A stretch of DNA of 64,000 bases from Berberis thunbergii (GCA_003290165.1 QNQO01000647.1:496001-560000), one strand, 5' to 3'; positions 44,306 through 57,052 are shown, numbered from the stretch's first letter. Notes: generated from the letters alone by a model not told the origin. A program made the numbers and translations.

Positions 44306-46060
44306 TTTGCATATCTAGTTTCAAACGAAAATGCATGACACTTCTTGTTTTGTGGGCTACGATCGAACATGTCCTTTGAATTTCATAGGTTATTTTGATG
44401 TCTCCAATCTAATCAAATTTACAACTCAAATTTAGTTAGATCAAGAGTTGAGTGATGAAATCATTTTCTCTGTAACCAGTGGTCGTCATCAACTCCTCGA
44501 GATCAACATTTTATGTCCCCTCCATAATCTTTTTTTATCAAAATCTATCAGACTTATGTAACTTATTTCTGAAGTCGCTTAAATTTTTAACTATGTATGA
44601 GCACCGTACAAAATTAGTTTTGAAAAATTACATCAATAATTAAACTACGTATTATCCTCTCTTAGGCACATCATAAGGTTTATGCAGGTGTTTTAGAATT
44701 TTTAGTTCGATTGTATCTTTTCATAACTCATGTGGTCATTTAATAGGCTAGAGATTATTATTTTTAGTTGGTTGGGGATGCCATCAAACTTATTGGTGAA
44801 AAACCTTGTGTTATGGAAGACTCACACGTGATACTGGCGATGAATATTGTTATTTAATGCTTTTGTATGTTACATCCTCCAATTGTTATTGTGATGAATA
44901 TTTGTGACAATATGCATAGGGTTAATGAAAAGTAGTAATTTTAGTTAAATGAAGTGTTATGGTTTATGCGTGTCGCACAAAAGAACAAATGTCATAATTT
45001 TGGTTTGAAACTAACTTTGCAAGAGTGACATGTCCAACAAGCCATTTGTCATCAGTATATTGTAATCGTCACTGGAAAGAAATGGTTTTGTCACTCAACT
45101 CTTGATGTAACCAAATTCAAGTTGTGAATTCAACTGAATTGGTGACATCAAAGCTAATATCTGAAATTCAAAGTTAAGGTGTTTCTCATGGCCCACAAAC
45201 GAGAAAATATCATGCACTTCGGTTCAAAACTAAATCTGCTAGAGTGACACGTCTAACAAGCCATCTGTCATCGGTATATTGTAATCGTCCCTAAAAGAAA
45301 ATGATTTATGTGCTTAAATTGTTAATCTAATTTAACTCGAGTTGTGAATTAGATTAGATTGGTAAAATCTGAGTTAATTTCTAAACTCTGATGTTTATTT
45401 ATCGATTGTGACCCACTAACGAGGAAGTTTCATGATCTTCGCTTCGAAACTAAATATGCAAGAATGACATATCCAATAAGTTATCAGTCATCAGTTTATT
45501 GTAGTTGTCGTTGAAAAAATGGTTTTATCTTTTAACTCTTAATTTAACTAAATTTGATTCGTGAATTCGATTTGATTGGTGAAATCTGAATTAATCTCTA
45601 AATTCTGCAGTTTAGGTGTCGCTCGTGGCCCACTAATGAGGAAGTGTAGCGTTTTTTTATTCGAAACTAAATATGCAAGAATGGCACATTTAATAAGTCA
45701 TCTATGGCACATCTAATATGTCATCTATCATTAGTATATTATTGTCATTGTTTAAAGAAAATGATTTTTCCACTCAATTCTTAATCTAGCTAAATTTAAA
45801 CTATGAATTCGATTGGATTGGAGACATTAAAGCTAATCTCTAATGTTCGAAGTTTAGGTTTCGTTTGTAGCCCATAAACAAAAAGTGTCATGCCCTTCGG
45901 CTCGAACTATATTTGCAAGAGTCACACGTATAACCAGCTTATTGGTATCAATATATAATAGTTGTTTATTGAAAGGAAATGGTTTCGTCACTTAGATTTT
46001 TATCTAACCATATTCGAGTTGTGAATAAGATTAGATTGATTCAAAATTGAAATAATTGAA
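44306..46060. repeat. Repeat of about 217-bp units, one inverted
   Basis: The block 44306-44475 is inverted and completes the unit begun at 23076-23252. From 44960 on, direct units are seen: 'ccaacaagccatttgtcat' and its variants recur near 45030, 45250, 45467, 45700 and 45922, spacing about 217 bp (one 239 through a small internal duplication). Each has 'aagaaaatggttttgtcactcaa' type and 'gttgtgaattcg' segments. No coding. Confidence 0.75.
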
Positions 46061-46090
46061 TGAGACAAATCTCTAATTGCATTAGTAATA

Positions 46091-46335
46091 TTGGGTTGAA
46101 AACCGAACCGATGGTTCGATTTTTCGCCAAATTGAAAACCCAACCGACTTTTTCGGTTAATTTTTTTTTAAACCGAACTGACCGACTGAATTAAAAATAT
46201 TTTATTATTTTTTATATATAATTTACTCTATATTCAATCAGTTTATTTTTGTCGGTTAAGTCACTTAAAAAACCGAATCGATCAGCTTGATTTTGATCAG
46301 TTCGGTCGGTTTTGTTAGTTTTTTATTCAACGCTA
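46091..46335. mobile_element. AACCGAACCG-type hAT-like MITE, short copy (245 bp)
   Basis: Ends ttgggttgaaaaccgaaccg and ttcaacgcta, with interior CGGTTCGGT-type repeats. A longer copy is at 54262-54684. Target duplication not resolved here. Confidence 0.6.
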
Positions 46336-48267
46336 ATTGTAACTAAATTGATCACATATTTGTCGACAAAATTGAAGTCACTGTCATCTAAAAATCGATA
46401 CTTTAGTACTAAATTGATAAAAATATGCAAATTAACCTAAATGCAAAATTAATGTTGGTCATTGAAGGGTTTTGTTGTACTAAACAAATAAGTCATGAAC
46501 CATTTCTTCTTGATCTATACTAGTATTGGTAAAAATATTGTAATCGTTACCAGTGTTTACTAAAGATTTAACTTGTAAAACCTTTTTGGTACTACATTGT
46601 TAAAAAAGTTTGGCATAATTCATTTGAAGTTTTCATTGAAACATGGTAGTTTTTGAATGATGATAACTTTGTCAAAACAATATGTTTTTAAGGATCTACT
46701 TACCAATTGAATCATCAAAGAAAGATCTATTTATCCATATTATTTATTTGATATATTATTGTCTCATGTGGATTTAATTTGATCGCCCAAAGTACCCCTT
46801 TGGACATATCATTTCAATTGGACACTTTGATTTTTTTCGAAATGAGATGTTCGAGATACAAAACATTCAATCTCAGCCTTTGATTTGTAAAGGGTATTTT
46901 GGTAATCTATTTTGAAAACAGACAGTCAGAGCGCGTTAATTGCTAGTCTTGGAGGAAAATTACAATACTGATTTATTCTAGGGTAACCTCTTATTAGTTA
47001 TTTATTATAGGGGCAGAGTGAAAATAACCCTTTATTGAATGACGATAATTACATCAATAGCGCTGTTTTCAACAATCTAGTTACCAATAGAAATGTCAAA
47101 GAAAAATCTATTTATCCAAATTATTTATTTGATCTATTATTGTCTTGTGTGGATTTAATTTGATCGCCCAAAGTACCCATTTGAACGTATTTTCCTTTAT
47201 CTTTCAGTTTGACACGAAAGAAAATTTCATTGAAACAACTTAATTTTTGAATAATGATAACTCCATCAATAAAAAAAATTTCAACGATTCAACTATCAAC
47301 GAAAACCTCATAGAATGATCTACTTACACATATTATAAGTCGTGTGCATTTAATTTTATCATCAAAATACTCATTTATGATTCCCCCCCCCCCCCCCCCC
47401 CCCAATATCATGCTTGTTATGCCACAGTGAAGAGAGAAGAAAAAAATTATGTTGAATGGTTTTGGGTAATTGGTTAGCGAGTTAACTTTTACAGTAGAAA
47501 GAATGAGAAATTTCAAATAGAAGAAGTGGAAGGAAAAAGATGAGAAACTTATTGACTTTTACCTCTCATCGAAATTGATGCATTGACATGTAAAATTTCA
47601 GGGGTCTTAGTATCAATTGAGGAAGTACATGTTATTTAGTATCAAAACAATAATTTTGGCACTTCAAATATTTTTTTTAAAAATTTTCCAAAAATCTTTA
47701 TTGCATGCATATGCACTTCTCCCATCGATTAAAATACACATATAAATACAAAAAAAAAATAGAGATTAGACCTAAGATGATATCTCAAATGTGAGGTGAT
47801 GGGTGATGTGGGGTTCCCTTATGGGAGAGAGTGAGAGCCAAGGATTGTGATTTCGTTTATCAAGTTAAATTAAATTAAATTATTTTAAGAAATATTTCAT
47901 TTTATGTAGAAAAATGTTAAACTTTTGGTTGTAATTTTGAATTTAACAATATAAATATGCATTACAACTCTTAAATATTGCATAAAAAGTCTCACACGAC
48001 TCATAGTGTCATACAAACTACATATCACATAAGAATCACTTACATAATAAACTTTTGATACTAAAATAACATTATAGGTGGTCAAAATATAAGGAGATTG
48101 AAATATTTATTTTATTCTGGGGAAATTCTCCTGAGAAAAATAAATTTTGGATTTCAAAAGATATTTCAGTAACTCCAAAATACGAAATATTTTATGAAAT
48201 TTCGACATATCTTGAGGAAATCGCATTCCTAGCTAGCAGGAGCATAACATGATGTGTTGTTTACTAG
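46336..48267. other. AT-rich intergenic region with local duplications
   Basis: Two blocks, 46700-46800 and 47085-47180, are near-identical ('atctatttatccatattatttatttgat' type; 'cgcccaaagtaccc'), and a worn third lies near 47285-47370. A C run of 21 bases is at 47383-47403. The stretch 47620-47710 resembles 52385-52460. No gene is recognised. Confidence 0.6.
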
Positions 48268-50302
48268 TGTAAGGAAAATATTTGGAGAATTGTATTTTCC
48301 TTGATTGAATGCAAGCTTATATATAAACTAACTTTGACATAATCTTGTGAAAACATGAAACTTAAAACTTGATATACAAGATATTTTAATAGTCTTATTC
48401 TGACTCTCATTCTTTAACATATTATGACTTTCCTTCTTGTAGAGGTGAATCAATCTTGGACTTGGGTTGACTATGCTGAGTGCAAGCCCTACATATTCTA
48501 ACACGCCCCCGTATGTCGTACATGTAGACGCAGATGAAATATGCAGCTTAAAACTTTGAAGTCTAATTTGGGGAATAGGAGTTAATTTGAAATTTGAAGA
48601 TTGGGTGGAGAGGAGTGAACTTGAGATGGAGATTGCGGATAGGGACATCAAATCAGAAGAGTTTTGATTCTCCTGTTCTGCTTCTACAGTTGTTCTATTT
48701 TGACACTATCAGCATTTGTTTGAGAAGAAATTTATCACCGCTAAACTCTGATAATTTCGGTATGAAACGGGTAGAGTAGACTTCTAGTCTCAATACCGTG
48801 CCTCAGCGCAAAGGCTAAAAAATTGCTCAGCATTTGTGCTGGTATGTGCTCAACATTTGTGTTGGTATGTGTTCAACATTTGTGCTGGTATGAAAAGGGG
48901 GAGATAACTAGATATGAAGATTTCAACAGCGGAGTGAGTTTTCTCCATTGTGGTGTTGATATTTTTATCTTCTTCTACTCTCTTCTGCAGTGAGAGAGAG
49001 AAATGTTGGGTGATTAAGTAACACCGGCTGTTGAATCGTGAAGGAGTGGAGGCGAGAGTAATCCAGCTGAAAGAGGTAAACGGAAGAATAAGGTTTCGGC
49101 GAGGTTCGACCTAAAATCATGATTATGGTGACCGAAGATTTTTTATGATGAAAATTGATAATGATCTGTTGTGGTTAGGAAATGACAAAGAGGAGAGGAT
49201 AATTGCTGGCGATGAGATGGCAGCCGGCGTGGAGGATCTGTGGCTTCAAAAACGAGACAAATAAGAGAAAGCTAGATGTGATGGCGATAATTGGGTGTGC
49301 ACGTGATAGTAGTGGTCAACTCCATCTCCTCAATGAACATGCTTCACAAAAGTACGTGCAGATGCTCTGGGGTGGTATAGAATAGGCGTGGTGGTGAATA
49401 GCATTGAAGAAAATTCTAAATATTTTCTTCCCTCCAAAAAGTATATTCCCTCCCTACGACTCAGTTGTTGCGTTTTTTTATTGTTGTACTACGAGAAAGT
49501 CTACAAGAGATAGAGGATGAAGGGAGAGATGAAGGCTACAAGAGAGACGAAATAAAGATAAAGAAGAAACGTTGGATCGAGATGGTCTTTGAGGTTGTGG
49601 CCAGGTGGAAGAGCACAGAATCGATGATGAAGAACATAGGAGTGTTCGGTTGAAAGGTAGAAGAGATGAGGGCGCTGCTGGCTGCGAAAGGGTTGGTGCG
49701 AGGTGATTATGTGGTTTGTTAGTTGATGTCAAGGAAGAGAAGAAGTGGTTGGCATTGGTGGCTGTGATGTTTCTGTTATGAAGAAGAACTGGGAGTAATG
49801 AGACGAGGTGGTGGGGTGGCGTCAATGGAGGAGGTTCTGTGATGGACGCTCAATTAGTTCGAAGGTGGTTAATGGCGTGATGTCTCTGTGAAAAATCTCA
49901 GAGATTGCAGTAGCAAAGAGATCCCTTCCTCGCCTCGTGCGTTAATGGTCAAAGTGTGTAATCCTCTGAGGTGGGGAAGAGTCTGACTGCCCGAGGTCTT
50001 ATTTGTATGTACAAACAACCGTAGGAGATTTCAAGATCACCGCTCTGATACCATGTTAAGAAAATATTTGGAGAATTGTATTTTTCTTGATTAAATATAA
50101 GCTTATATATAAGATAACTTTGACCTAACCTCGTGGAAACATGAAACTTAAAATTTGTTATACAAGATATTCTCATAGAGTCCAACGCCGACTTTCCTTC
50201 TTTAACATACTTCAATATATTTTGACTTTTATTCTTGTAGAGGTTAATCAATCTTGAATTTGAGTTTGACTATGTTGAGTGTACGACTTACATATTCTAA
50301 CA
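48268..50302 (-). mobile_element. Element G: short non-coding LTR element (2035 bp)
   Basis: LTRs at 48268-48503 and 50054-50302, minus strand TGTTAGAATATG..AACA. The primer site is a perfect 12-base tRNA-iMet complement, TGGTATCAGAGC on the minus strand (50042-50053), and the purine tract is at 48504-48513 (tacgggggcg). The 1.55-kb interior has only low-complexity frames, no gag or pol. Flanking bases are actag and actga, an imperfect duplication. Copia-type LTR ends suggest a Copia-derived non-autonomous element. Confidence 0.8.
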
Positions 50303-50630
50303 ACTGATGTTGCATGTGAAAGTGAAAAATGAGGGATCCCTCGTACCTCGTTCCCCCTTGAAGTAAAGAATCTACTACTTGATTACAATTAACAAATAAT
50401 TGAAGTACAAATTGGGTATTCTTGTACTATCGCTTTTAAAACAGATAATTTGAAAACAAATCTGAATGTCTGCCACGTGGTAGGGTCCCTAAACCCTCAA
50501 ACAAACAGAATTGGTAGTAGCTAGCTAGCTTGGCGATGGGATGAAAGGGGAAGTGAATTGAAGTGGAAGGTTCTTCTTCTTCTTGTTGCTTATCCTTGGG
50601 AAAGAAAAGCAATAATACTGCATGCGTATG
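50303..50630. other. Intergenic sequence
   Basis: No gene or repeat is recognised here. A TTCTTC run is near 50570-50583. Confidence 0.5.
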
Positions 50631-50938
50631 GAATACAGCAAATTGGTACTTTTGTAACAACTCTCAAAACAGTATCACTTTTGAGATGTTACAATCCACC
50701 AAACAATTTCAAGTCAAAACTAAATTTAGTAAAAAAAATGAAAAACAGTAACAAAAAAAAATGATACAATAAGTTGGATCACCATGAATAGTATCACTTT
50801 TATAACCATACTCTCATGGTGATACAATTATTGTATCATTTTGTTTGTGAAAATGTGTAAAATTGTTAGGTGGATTGTTACACTTTAAAAGTGATATTGT
50901 TTTGGAGGTTGTTACAAAAATGCCAATTTGGTGTAGTG
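50631..50938. mobile_element. CACTA-like fold-back MITE (308 bp)
   Basis: The right end is ..ccaatttggtgtagtg; the left end gaatacagcaaattgg is a worn CACTACACCAAATTGG. Inverted repeats of about 70 bp follow (ttgtaacaactctc, atcacttttgagatgttac) so the element could fold into a long hairpin. Inner part has another palindrome (ggtgatacaattattgtatcat). No coding. Confidence 0.7.
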
Positions 50939-51580
50939 ACGCATGTGTGTGTGAGAGAGTTTGTGTTGTTTGTGGATTTCTGTGAGTTTTTGTTAAAAAT
51001 CAACCAATCATTACTTCAATTCCCTGCAACGACACCCCCCCCCCCTCCGAAAAAAAAAAAAAAAACATAATAATGCCTCTCTTCCCAAGCTCCTCTCTTT
51101 TTGCCATCTAAAAGAGATGATCCTCAAAATCCTTTTTCTTTAAACACAACCACACATTTGTCAATAGCCCAACCTCCCTTTTTTTTGAGCTCTTTTATTG
51201 AGAAACAACAAGAGAAAGCGACTTCAAAATGAAGCAATGTGGTTCCATGTTTTTCGTTTGTTTGTTTGTTTGTTTGTTTTTAAGGATAAGGGCATAATTA
51301 AAGTTTTTATTGTAAGGTACTAGAATGCATGTGTTTAGAACGACTTCTATGGAAATGGTGGGTTACGAATTCAGTCACCTACATCATTGTAATTTTATGT
51401 TGCATTTTTCATCAAAATTTGATTAAAACCTCATCCTTGAACCAAATTCTTTCATTTTTCAGTATTGTGAATGCTCCAGAAGTGAACAGGAAAATGAGAG
51501 TTATGTTCTTCACATGGACTCAATGATGTGAGTTGGTTCGGTCATTTTCTATGATTTCATTAAAAATGATATTGTTTCAA
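50939..51580. other. Intergenic sequence with C, A and TTTG runs
   Basis: Contains a C run near 51034-51043, an A run ending near 51064 and (TTTG)n at 51257-51279. No gene is recognised. Confidence 0.5.
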
Positions 51581-52131
51581 ACAAAATAAAATAAAAAAGT
51601 TGCCAATAGTGTAACAATTTTCAACGAAATATTACTTTGTTGCAATAAATTAGTAATTGAGCTTTAACAAGAAAACAACCTAACGAAAAAATTATCAATC
51701 ATTATCAACAAACCAGATCATTACTAATAATATGATTATTATCTAGGAAAACATATTTCCTTACAAAAGATAGATGAATAAATGTTAATATTCCGTTAAC
51801 AAGGAAAGTGATTTGTTGTTAAAATTAGTCTTTGTTAGCAACAAAATTTTTATTCAAGATGATGCCATATTACCAAGGAACTAGTATTTTGGGCCATAAA
51901 AAATATTTCGTGATTAAATGAATTCAGCGGGAAATTAGGTTTGGAGGGAATGATTTCAGCTACCTATTTAACCATGAAATTTTTTCACAAATATATTATG
52001 TTGGAAAAAAGTAACAAGTTTATAGTTTTTTCAATGAAATTTTTTTTCCCGTTGACAATGATACCATATTAATAAGGAAATTAAAATTCCTAGAAAAACT
52101 TTTGTTGGTAAATAATAGATTTCTTGTAGTG
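51581..52131. mobile_element. Terminal part of a second CACTA-type element
   Basis: The right end ..atttcttgtagtg (52131) is the complement of CACTACAAGAAAT, the commonest plant CACTA terminus. Inward, 'gttgccaatagtg..', 'accaaggaa' and 'ttgttagcaacaa' short repeats are found. The matching left terminus was not found; the left limit given is approximate. Confidence 0.5.
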
Positions 52132-52480
52132 AATGGAATAAGAAAAATCTCCAATTACATTAGTCATTGTAATTAAATTGAGACAAGGAGGGAAAATGCA
52201 ATGACTTCCATTCATTGGAGTTTTGAACCTTTGGCAAAGAAGAAGAGGAGAGGAGTGATGTTTTGCAAGTGGTGAGCCTAAATGATACAAAGGGAAACAT
52301 GTGTAAGATAAATAATTTTCCATCAGTTACCTTTTTCTCAATAACAATTGGAGAAAAGGGTAAAATGTCAAGCAAGTATCAAAATCGAGAAGGATTTGCT
52401 ATTGGATATCAAAACAATTATTTTGGCAACTTCTAGTATTTTTTTCTAAAATTTTGGCAAGATTTTTTTTTTTAAGAAAC
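52132..52480 (+). repeat. Copy of an intergenic block related to 46040-46090 and 47400-47710
   Basis: 'aaaaatctccaattacattag' matches 46068-46090 and 'gtatcaaaacaattattttg' resembles 47638-47660. This is a dispersed repeat of unknown type. Confidence 0.4.
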
Positions 52481-53343
52481 TCATGGTTCATTGATTCCTT
52501 CACTTTTCTTTCAAATGCTTTTGTTTGAAACTTGAAAGAGTCTTTATTATTATTATTGTTAAGAGTATTTCATTTCAATCTTGTACCTATCATGGATCAT
52601 TAATGCCAACTTTTCCAATGTACTTGATCCATGTTTCCCCTTCACAAACTTTTTAACACCCCATGAAACTTTTACTATACTTGAATTGATTACTAAAAAG
52701 TTTTGGTGCCAATTTTAGTTTTACAGATGTTAAGGGTTTAGAGCATGATCGTGGATGATCTTGTGTTCTTCAAGCCATAACGTTGTGATTCTTAACCTGA
52801 TATGAAATGGATATTAAGTTGAATCTAAACATGCGATAACATGGATTTTAGTTTGTGTCTAACATACCAACAATAGTACAAAATTGTGATAAAACTTCGT
52901 ATTGTAAACCCCAAATATATAGCTCAAGAAGAGCACAATATCAGATAGAGCCAAGAAATTCCCAAGAACACAGTATCAGATAAAGCAAAAACTTCTCATT
53001 TAAGTATATACTTATAGAACAACAAGTAACATAAACATAATCAGAACAGTCTCTTTGACCCACAAGCCAATATGGGCATCTACAAATTAAGACCCTATTT
53101 AACACTACATCTCTATATAGCACTTCATCTTGGATGTCAACATATGTTAAACCTATTGCCTCATTTGAAACCTTGACGGAAAACCTATAGGATAAAACTA
53201 CAATCTCTACAACTTATATAAGTCTGCACCCTGCACACCATGCTGCCTCGTTGAAACCTGCTCAAGAAAATCAAGTGAAGAAAACTTAAAAGGAAAAAGA
53301 GTACAATACTTTTTCATTTCATGATGCATTTACATAACATTCA
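52481..53343. other. Intergenic sequence
   Basis: No intact gene. At 53150-53310 two worn copies of a 'tgcctcgttgaaacc..gaaaacct' segment occur, a phrase common in plant repeats; its source is not identified. Confidence 0.45.
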
Positions 53344-54253
53344 TTGATGAAAACATTCATTGAAGTCGTCAAATTTGATCATGAACTCATAAATTTCCAT
53401 TTGTTGAAAAACATGTCAATGAAGGTGAGGAGGGAACTTCCAGACCTTGTGCTTCTGAAACTCAATAGCCCTTGGCGCAACGAAACAAGCAATGTTTGGT
53501 TCACTGCAAGTTTATCGGATCCCTGCTACAACCTAGGCCCGTAAATACCAATTCATTTGACAAGTAAAGGCATCCATGAACAAACGAGGTAACCCAACCC
53601 ATCTCTTACTCAGCTCCTTACTTTAACGACACTTCAACAAGTTTCTATCTTAAGCATTAGAGTCTCTGCCTGGCGGGACAACATTTCGCCATGGAATTTT
53701 TCCACGGGTATCAAGATATAAAGCTAGATCCTCCATTCTGAGTTTGTGGAAGAAGTTTCAGAACATGTTTACTCTCAACATTAGGCATAGTCCGCGAAAA
53801 CCCTTTCTGAGCATACTAGGAATGGTTGGACGAAGGAAACAAAAATCCAATTGGAATGACATGGAGGTGCCAACGAATCTGATAAGGCTTTGGGGAGAAC
53901 ATTCCTGAACAGGACGCTAGTGACTGTAAGAGAACTTGTGCTTCTTCCAAGAACATATGCAGAATGAAAGAAGTGTTGGAACTGAAGCGAGCCCAATAGG
54001 TGATTAGGCTTAAAGCTGCTGATGCATGTAACTGGTTGCAGAGACAGGGAGAGCATTCCTATACCAATGGTGTTTAAGAGTAAGAGGTCCACCCCTATGA
54101 TTTTCCCCAGACGAACCCCCTCAAAACTACAACGGCAATGCACATGTTTCCAAAACTGCTAGAGGGCAAAGGGAAAAAGAATACGGAAGGGAATGCTACC
54201 AAAGAAGCTCTGAGCCAATTGAACAAGCGCCCATTTTCAATGCTACTACGGGA
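53344..54253 (-). pseudogene. Unidentified gene remnant, minus strand
   Basis: The minus strand has a G+C content and codon look unlike the neighbouring repeats, with an open frame of 120 codons at 54143-53781 and a shorter string at 53735-53660 (MEDLALYLDTRGKIPWRNVV) followed by stops and then WVGLPRLFMDAFTCQMNWYL (53605-53545). I do not recognise the family. It may be the 3' part of a decayed host gene, cut on the right by the MITE at 54262. A plus-strand frame, 53344-53544, is open for 66 codons but has no support. Confidence 0.3.
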
Positions 54254-54261
54254 ATTTGGAT

Positions 54262-54684
54262 TAGGGCTGAAAACCGAACCGACGGATCGGTTTTTCAACT
54301 AAACCGTGAACCGAACCAACTTAGGTCGGTTTTAAAAATTCAAACCGAAACCGAACCGACCATTAACAAAACCGATTCGAAACCGGACCGATTCTAATTT
54401 ATGCAAACCGTAACCGAACCGAACCAACTAAAATCAAACAAAAACCGAAATAAAACCGAACCGACCGACTATTTTAAACATATTGTATTATTTATATATA
54501 AAATATATTATTTATTATATATATTTGGTCGGTTCGATTTTCGGTTTCTACCGAACCGACCACTTCGGTTTTGAATTTTTTTTAACCGAAACCGATCCGA
54601 ACCGAATTTAAATCGAACCGATTGGTTCAGTTTAGATCAGTTCGGTCGGTTTAATCGGTTTGATCGGTTTCTTGTTCAGCCCTA
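54262..54684. mobile_element. AACCGAACCG-type hAT-like MITE (423 bp)
   Basis: Ends tagggctgaaaaccgaaccg and cttgttcagcccta. 8-bp duplication atttggat / atttcgat (54254-54261, 54685-54692), one mismatch. The interior is full of AACCGAACCGA and its complement around an AT core near 54480-54530. Non-coding. Confidence 0.85.
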
Positions 54685-54736
54685 ATTTCGATCCCTATGA
54701 GCACATGTTGCACTTCAAACAAATTGCTACATGTGA

Positions 54737-54862
54737 TCCTTGAGATATGAATATAGGTACATGCCATTATACATCTTGATAAACATTCTTTATCGGTGTT
54801 CCTCGAGATACGAATATAGGTACACGCCATTAAACATTTTGATAAACATTCTTTATCGGTGT
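54737..54862 (+). repeat. 63-bp tandem duplication
   Basis: Two adjacent copies (54737-54799 and 54800-54862) of a 63-bp segment beginning tcctTgagata, with only a few differences. Confidence 0.9.
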
Positions 54863-56286
54863 TTAAGGGCCTCTCAAATGATGCCCAGCCTACAGTGACC
54901 GATGTCGCACCCAAGGTGGGTGCTCGTTCACTCCGCAATTATAGTAGAGAAATTCAACCATATCACATTTTAACGTTTATCTCAAGGAACGAGCTAAAAC
55001 TTAATCACGTTACCTTTTATGTGCATCCGTAATTATCCTTAAAATAAAGCTTAAACAAATTAATAAACAATGATTTCAATTTAGTTGTCATTTTCACTAA
55101 GGGCCTATTTGGTAGTAGGGAATTTTTCGTGAAAAATGGTATTCAAATCCATGTCAAGCGGTTTTTCGTTGTTTGGTTCTATATTTAACGACACTAATTT
55201 TATCTTGCCCATGACTAATTTTCCAGTCTCATTGGAATCTAATTCCCCCCGCCCCTGCCCTACAACATACTATCTTCAATCAAAACCCACACTTCCCAAA
55301 CTCAAACAAATATCACTGAGGGAATGCTAAAACTCCAATATGCACAAATTGACAATAATCACATTTTTATCCAAAAATCCCAGCTTGAACACCAAAACAA
55401 TCTCAAGCAAAAATCATTCAACTCCTAATTCCACTAAAAACATAGTAATCTAACACAGATTTGATCTTGCTCACATGCAAGTGGAAAACAACATTTAGCT
55501 CAAACCATACACTAACTCACTGCAAAATAAGTTAGATCCACTCACCAAATAGATGAAACCCATACTCAATAACAAACATAAAACTACCCAAACTGCCGAT
55601 TTGGAAAACCCAATCAAAACTCGTGTAGAAAGATGCACAAGATCGGCCTAATTACAGGTTAGGTTTTCCTTTCAATCTTCCAACAAAACCCCATTCTAGC
55701 TTTTTATTTTATTCATTTAAACACTGATTTCTTCCAACTATTCAAGAATCATGCAATAAGTGTGATCCAAAAATCAAACCATGAAGCCAAAACCACTAAT
55801 TAGAAACTCAATTGCCATATAAAACTTTAATACATCAGTTTCGATCATTAGACCCTTGAAGCGGCAATAATCAACCTCACTCACAAAAGATTTAGCAAGT
55901 ATGCATAATTTCAATATGAATAAACCACATGTACAATTCACCGCATGAGATTAACGAGCGTAGGCCCTATCACACACAACAAGATGGAACACGTCATCAC
56001 CCTCACTATTATCCAATGAAAATCACTAACATGGGTCTCTAATTAATTTGCAATTGACTACCATGAGGCAGTGACTAAGGAGATACAATTATCAAGACAA
56101 TAAATCCCTCTAAAGCACATAAGACAAACTCTCGGAGAGAAAAAAGACCAAGCACCACCAGCACAAGTGCTTAAGCATAAGCATAGCTCGTCTAGCGAAC
56201 GATTTGATTCAATTATGTACAAAAATAGATCAAAACCCCATAAAGTATGTTATTCGAATAAGGGGTTAATAATTGCTAATGTTAAT
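54863..56286. other. Intergenic sequence before element B
   Basis: No gene is recognised. 'actaagggcctatttggtag' at 55097-55116 resembles a Tourist/Harbinger end, but no partner was found. The last five bases (ttaat) are the left flank of element B. Confidence 0.5.
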
Positions 56287-56985
56287 TGATGATACATCAA
56301 ACCGTCCTCTGATCACCAACGTATGCGTGTCATGATAATTTTGTCACAGAAAAAAGCAGGCCCGATTGCACGTCTAATCCAGCAAGGACTAGATAACACT
56401 AAGCCCACTATTGATAGGATCCAGACGGTTGAAAACAAATTGCAACGCGCTACTAAGCCCACACATCATGCGGTCAAGCCCAATACTCGTAAGCCCTGAT
56501 AAAGCAAAAGTAAGCCCGGATAAGGCAAGTATCGGGGAGATCGACCCAAGACAGGCAAGCCAACAATACATTGGTTAAGACTAGGAAACAAATATTGGAG
56601 TATAAGTTGAGCAATGAAACCTCCTTGCATGGACAACACTCCGAAAGAGAAACCTCTCCCGCACATCTAGGAGAACAAGTCATGTAGGAAAACTTCCCTA
56701 CATGGACAACTCCCAACAAGGAAAAGATCTCCTGCAAGATCATTTTCCTTAAACTACGCCACCAAAGGCCTAGCCAAACAAGGACTCGCATACTATAAAA
56801 ATGAGATAAGGTCGATGAACAAATGTACGCTACAGAAACCTAATTTACAGCTATTACCCTATCCTAAGCCTTATCTAACTTAAGCATCAAAGTGCCATCG
56901 GCCGCCAAACGGTGGTCTTTGGCTCGTGTGCATTCCCTGTGCAGGTTTAGGTCAAGGCGAAGGAAAACAGAAATCGGCTACATCA
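56287..56985 (+). repeat. 5' LTR of B (699 bp)
   Basis: TGATGATACATCAAACC to ..CGGCTACATCA. TATAAAA at 56794-56800. Closely resembles 8333-8998; the length difference comes largely from a duplicated 'gataa(g/a)gcaa' segment near 56499-56530. Confidence 0.9.
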
Positions 56986-56988
56986 CTT

Positions 56989-57006
56989 TGACACCGTTCG
57001 GGAGGA
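56989..57006 (+). promoter_or_regulatory. Primer binding site of B (worn tRNA-Asp type)
   Basis: TGACACCGTTCGGGAGGA lies 3 bp after the LTR and differs from the intact D1 form mainly by G-to-A changes. Confidence 0.6.
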
Positions 57007-57052
57007 ACGATAGAGTTCCTCAGAAGAGACATACCACCTTTCCTAGAGAGAG

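Noticed and set aside
47383..47403. Run of 21 C as a possible structural signal
   Set aside because: A simple homopolymer in AT-rich DNA; likely slippage and also prone to sequencing error.
49478..49825. Minus-strand frame of 115 codons in element G, possible gag
   Set aside because: S/L-rich low complexity without gag motifs or zinc knuckle.
55097..55260. Possible Tourist/Harbinger MITE starting gggcctatttggtag
   Set aside because: No inverted partner end or matching target duplication was found downstream.
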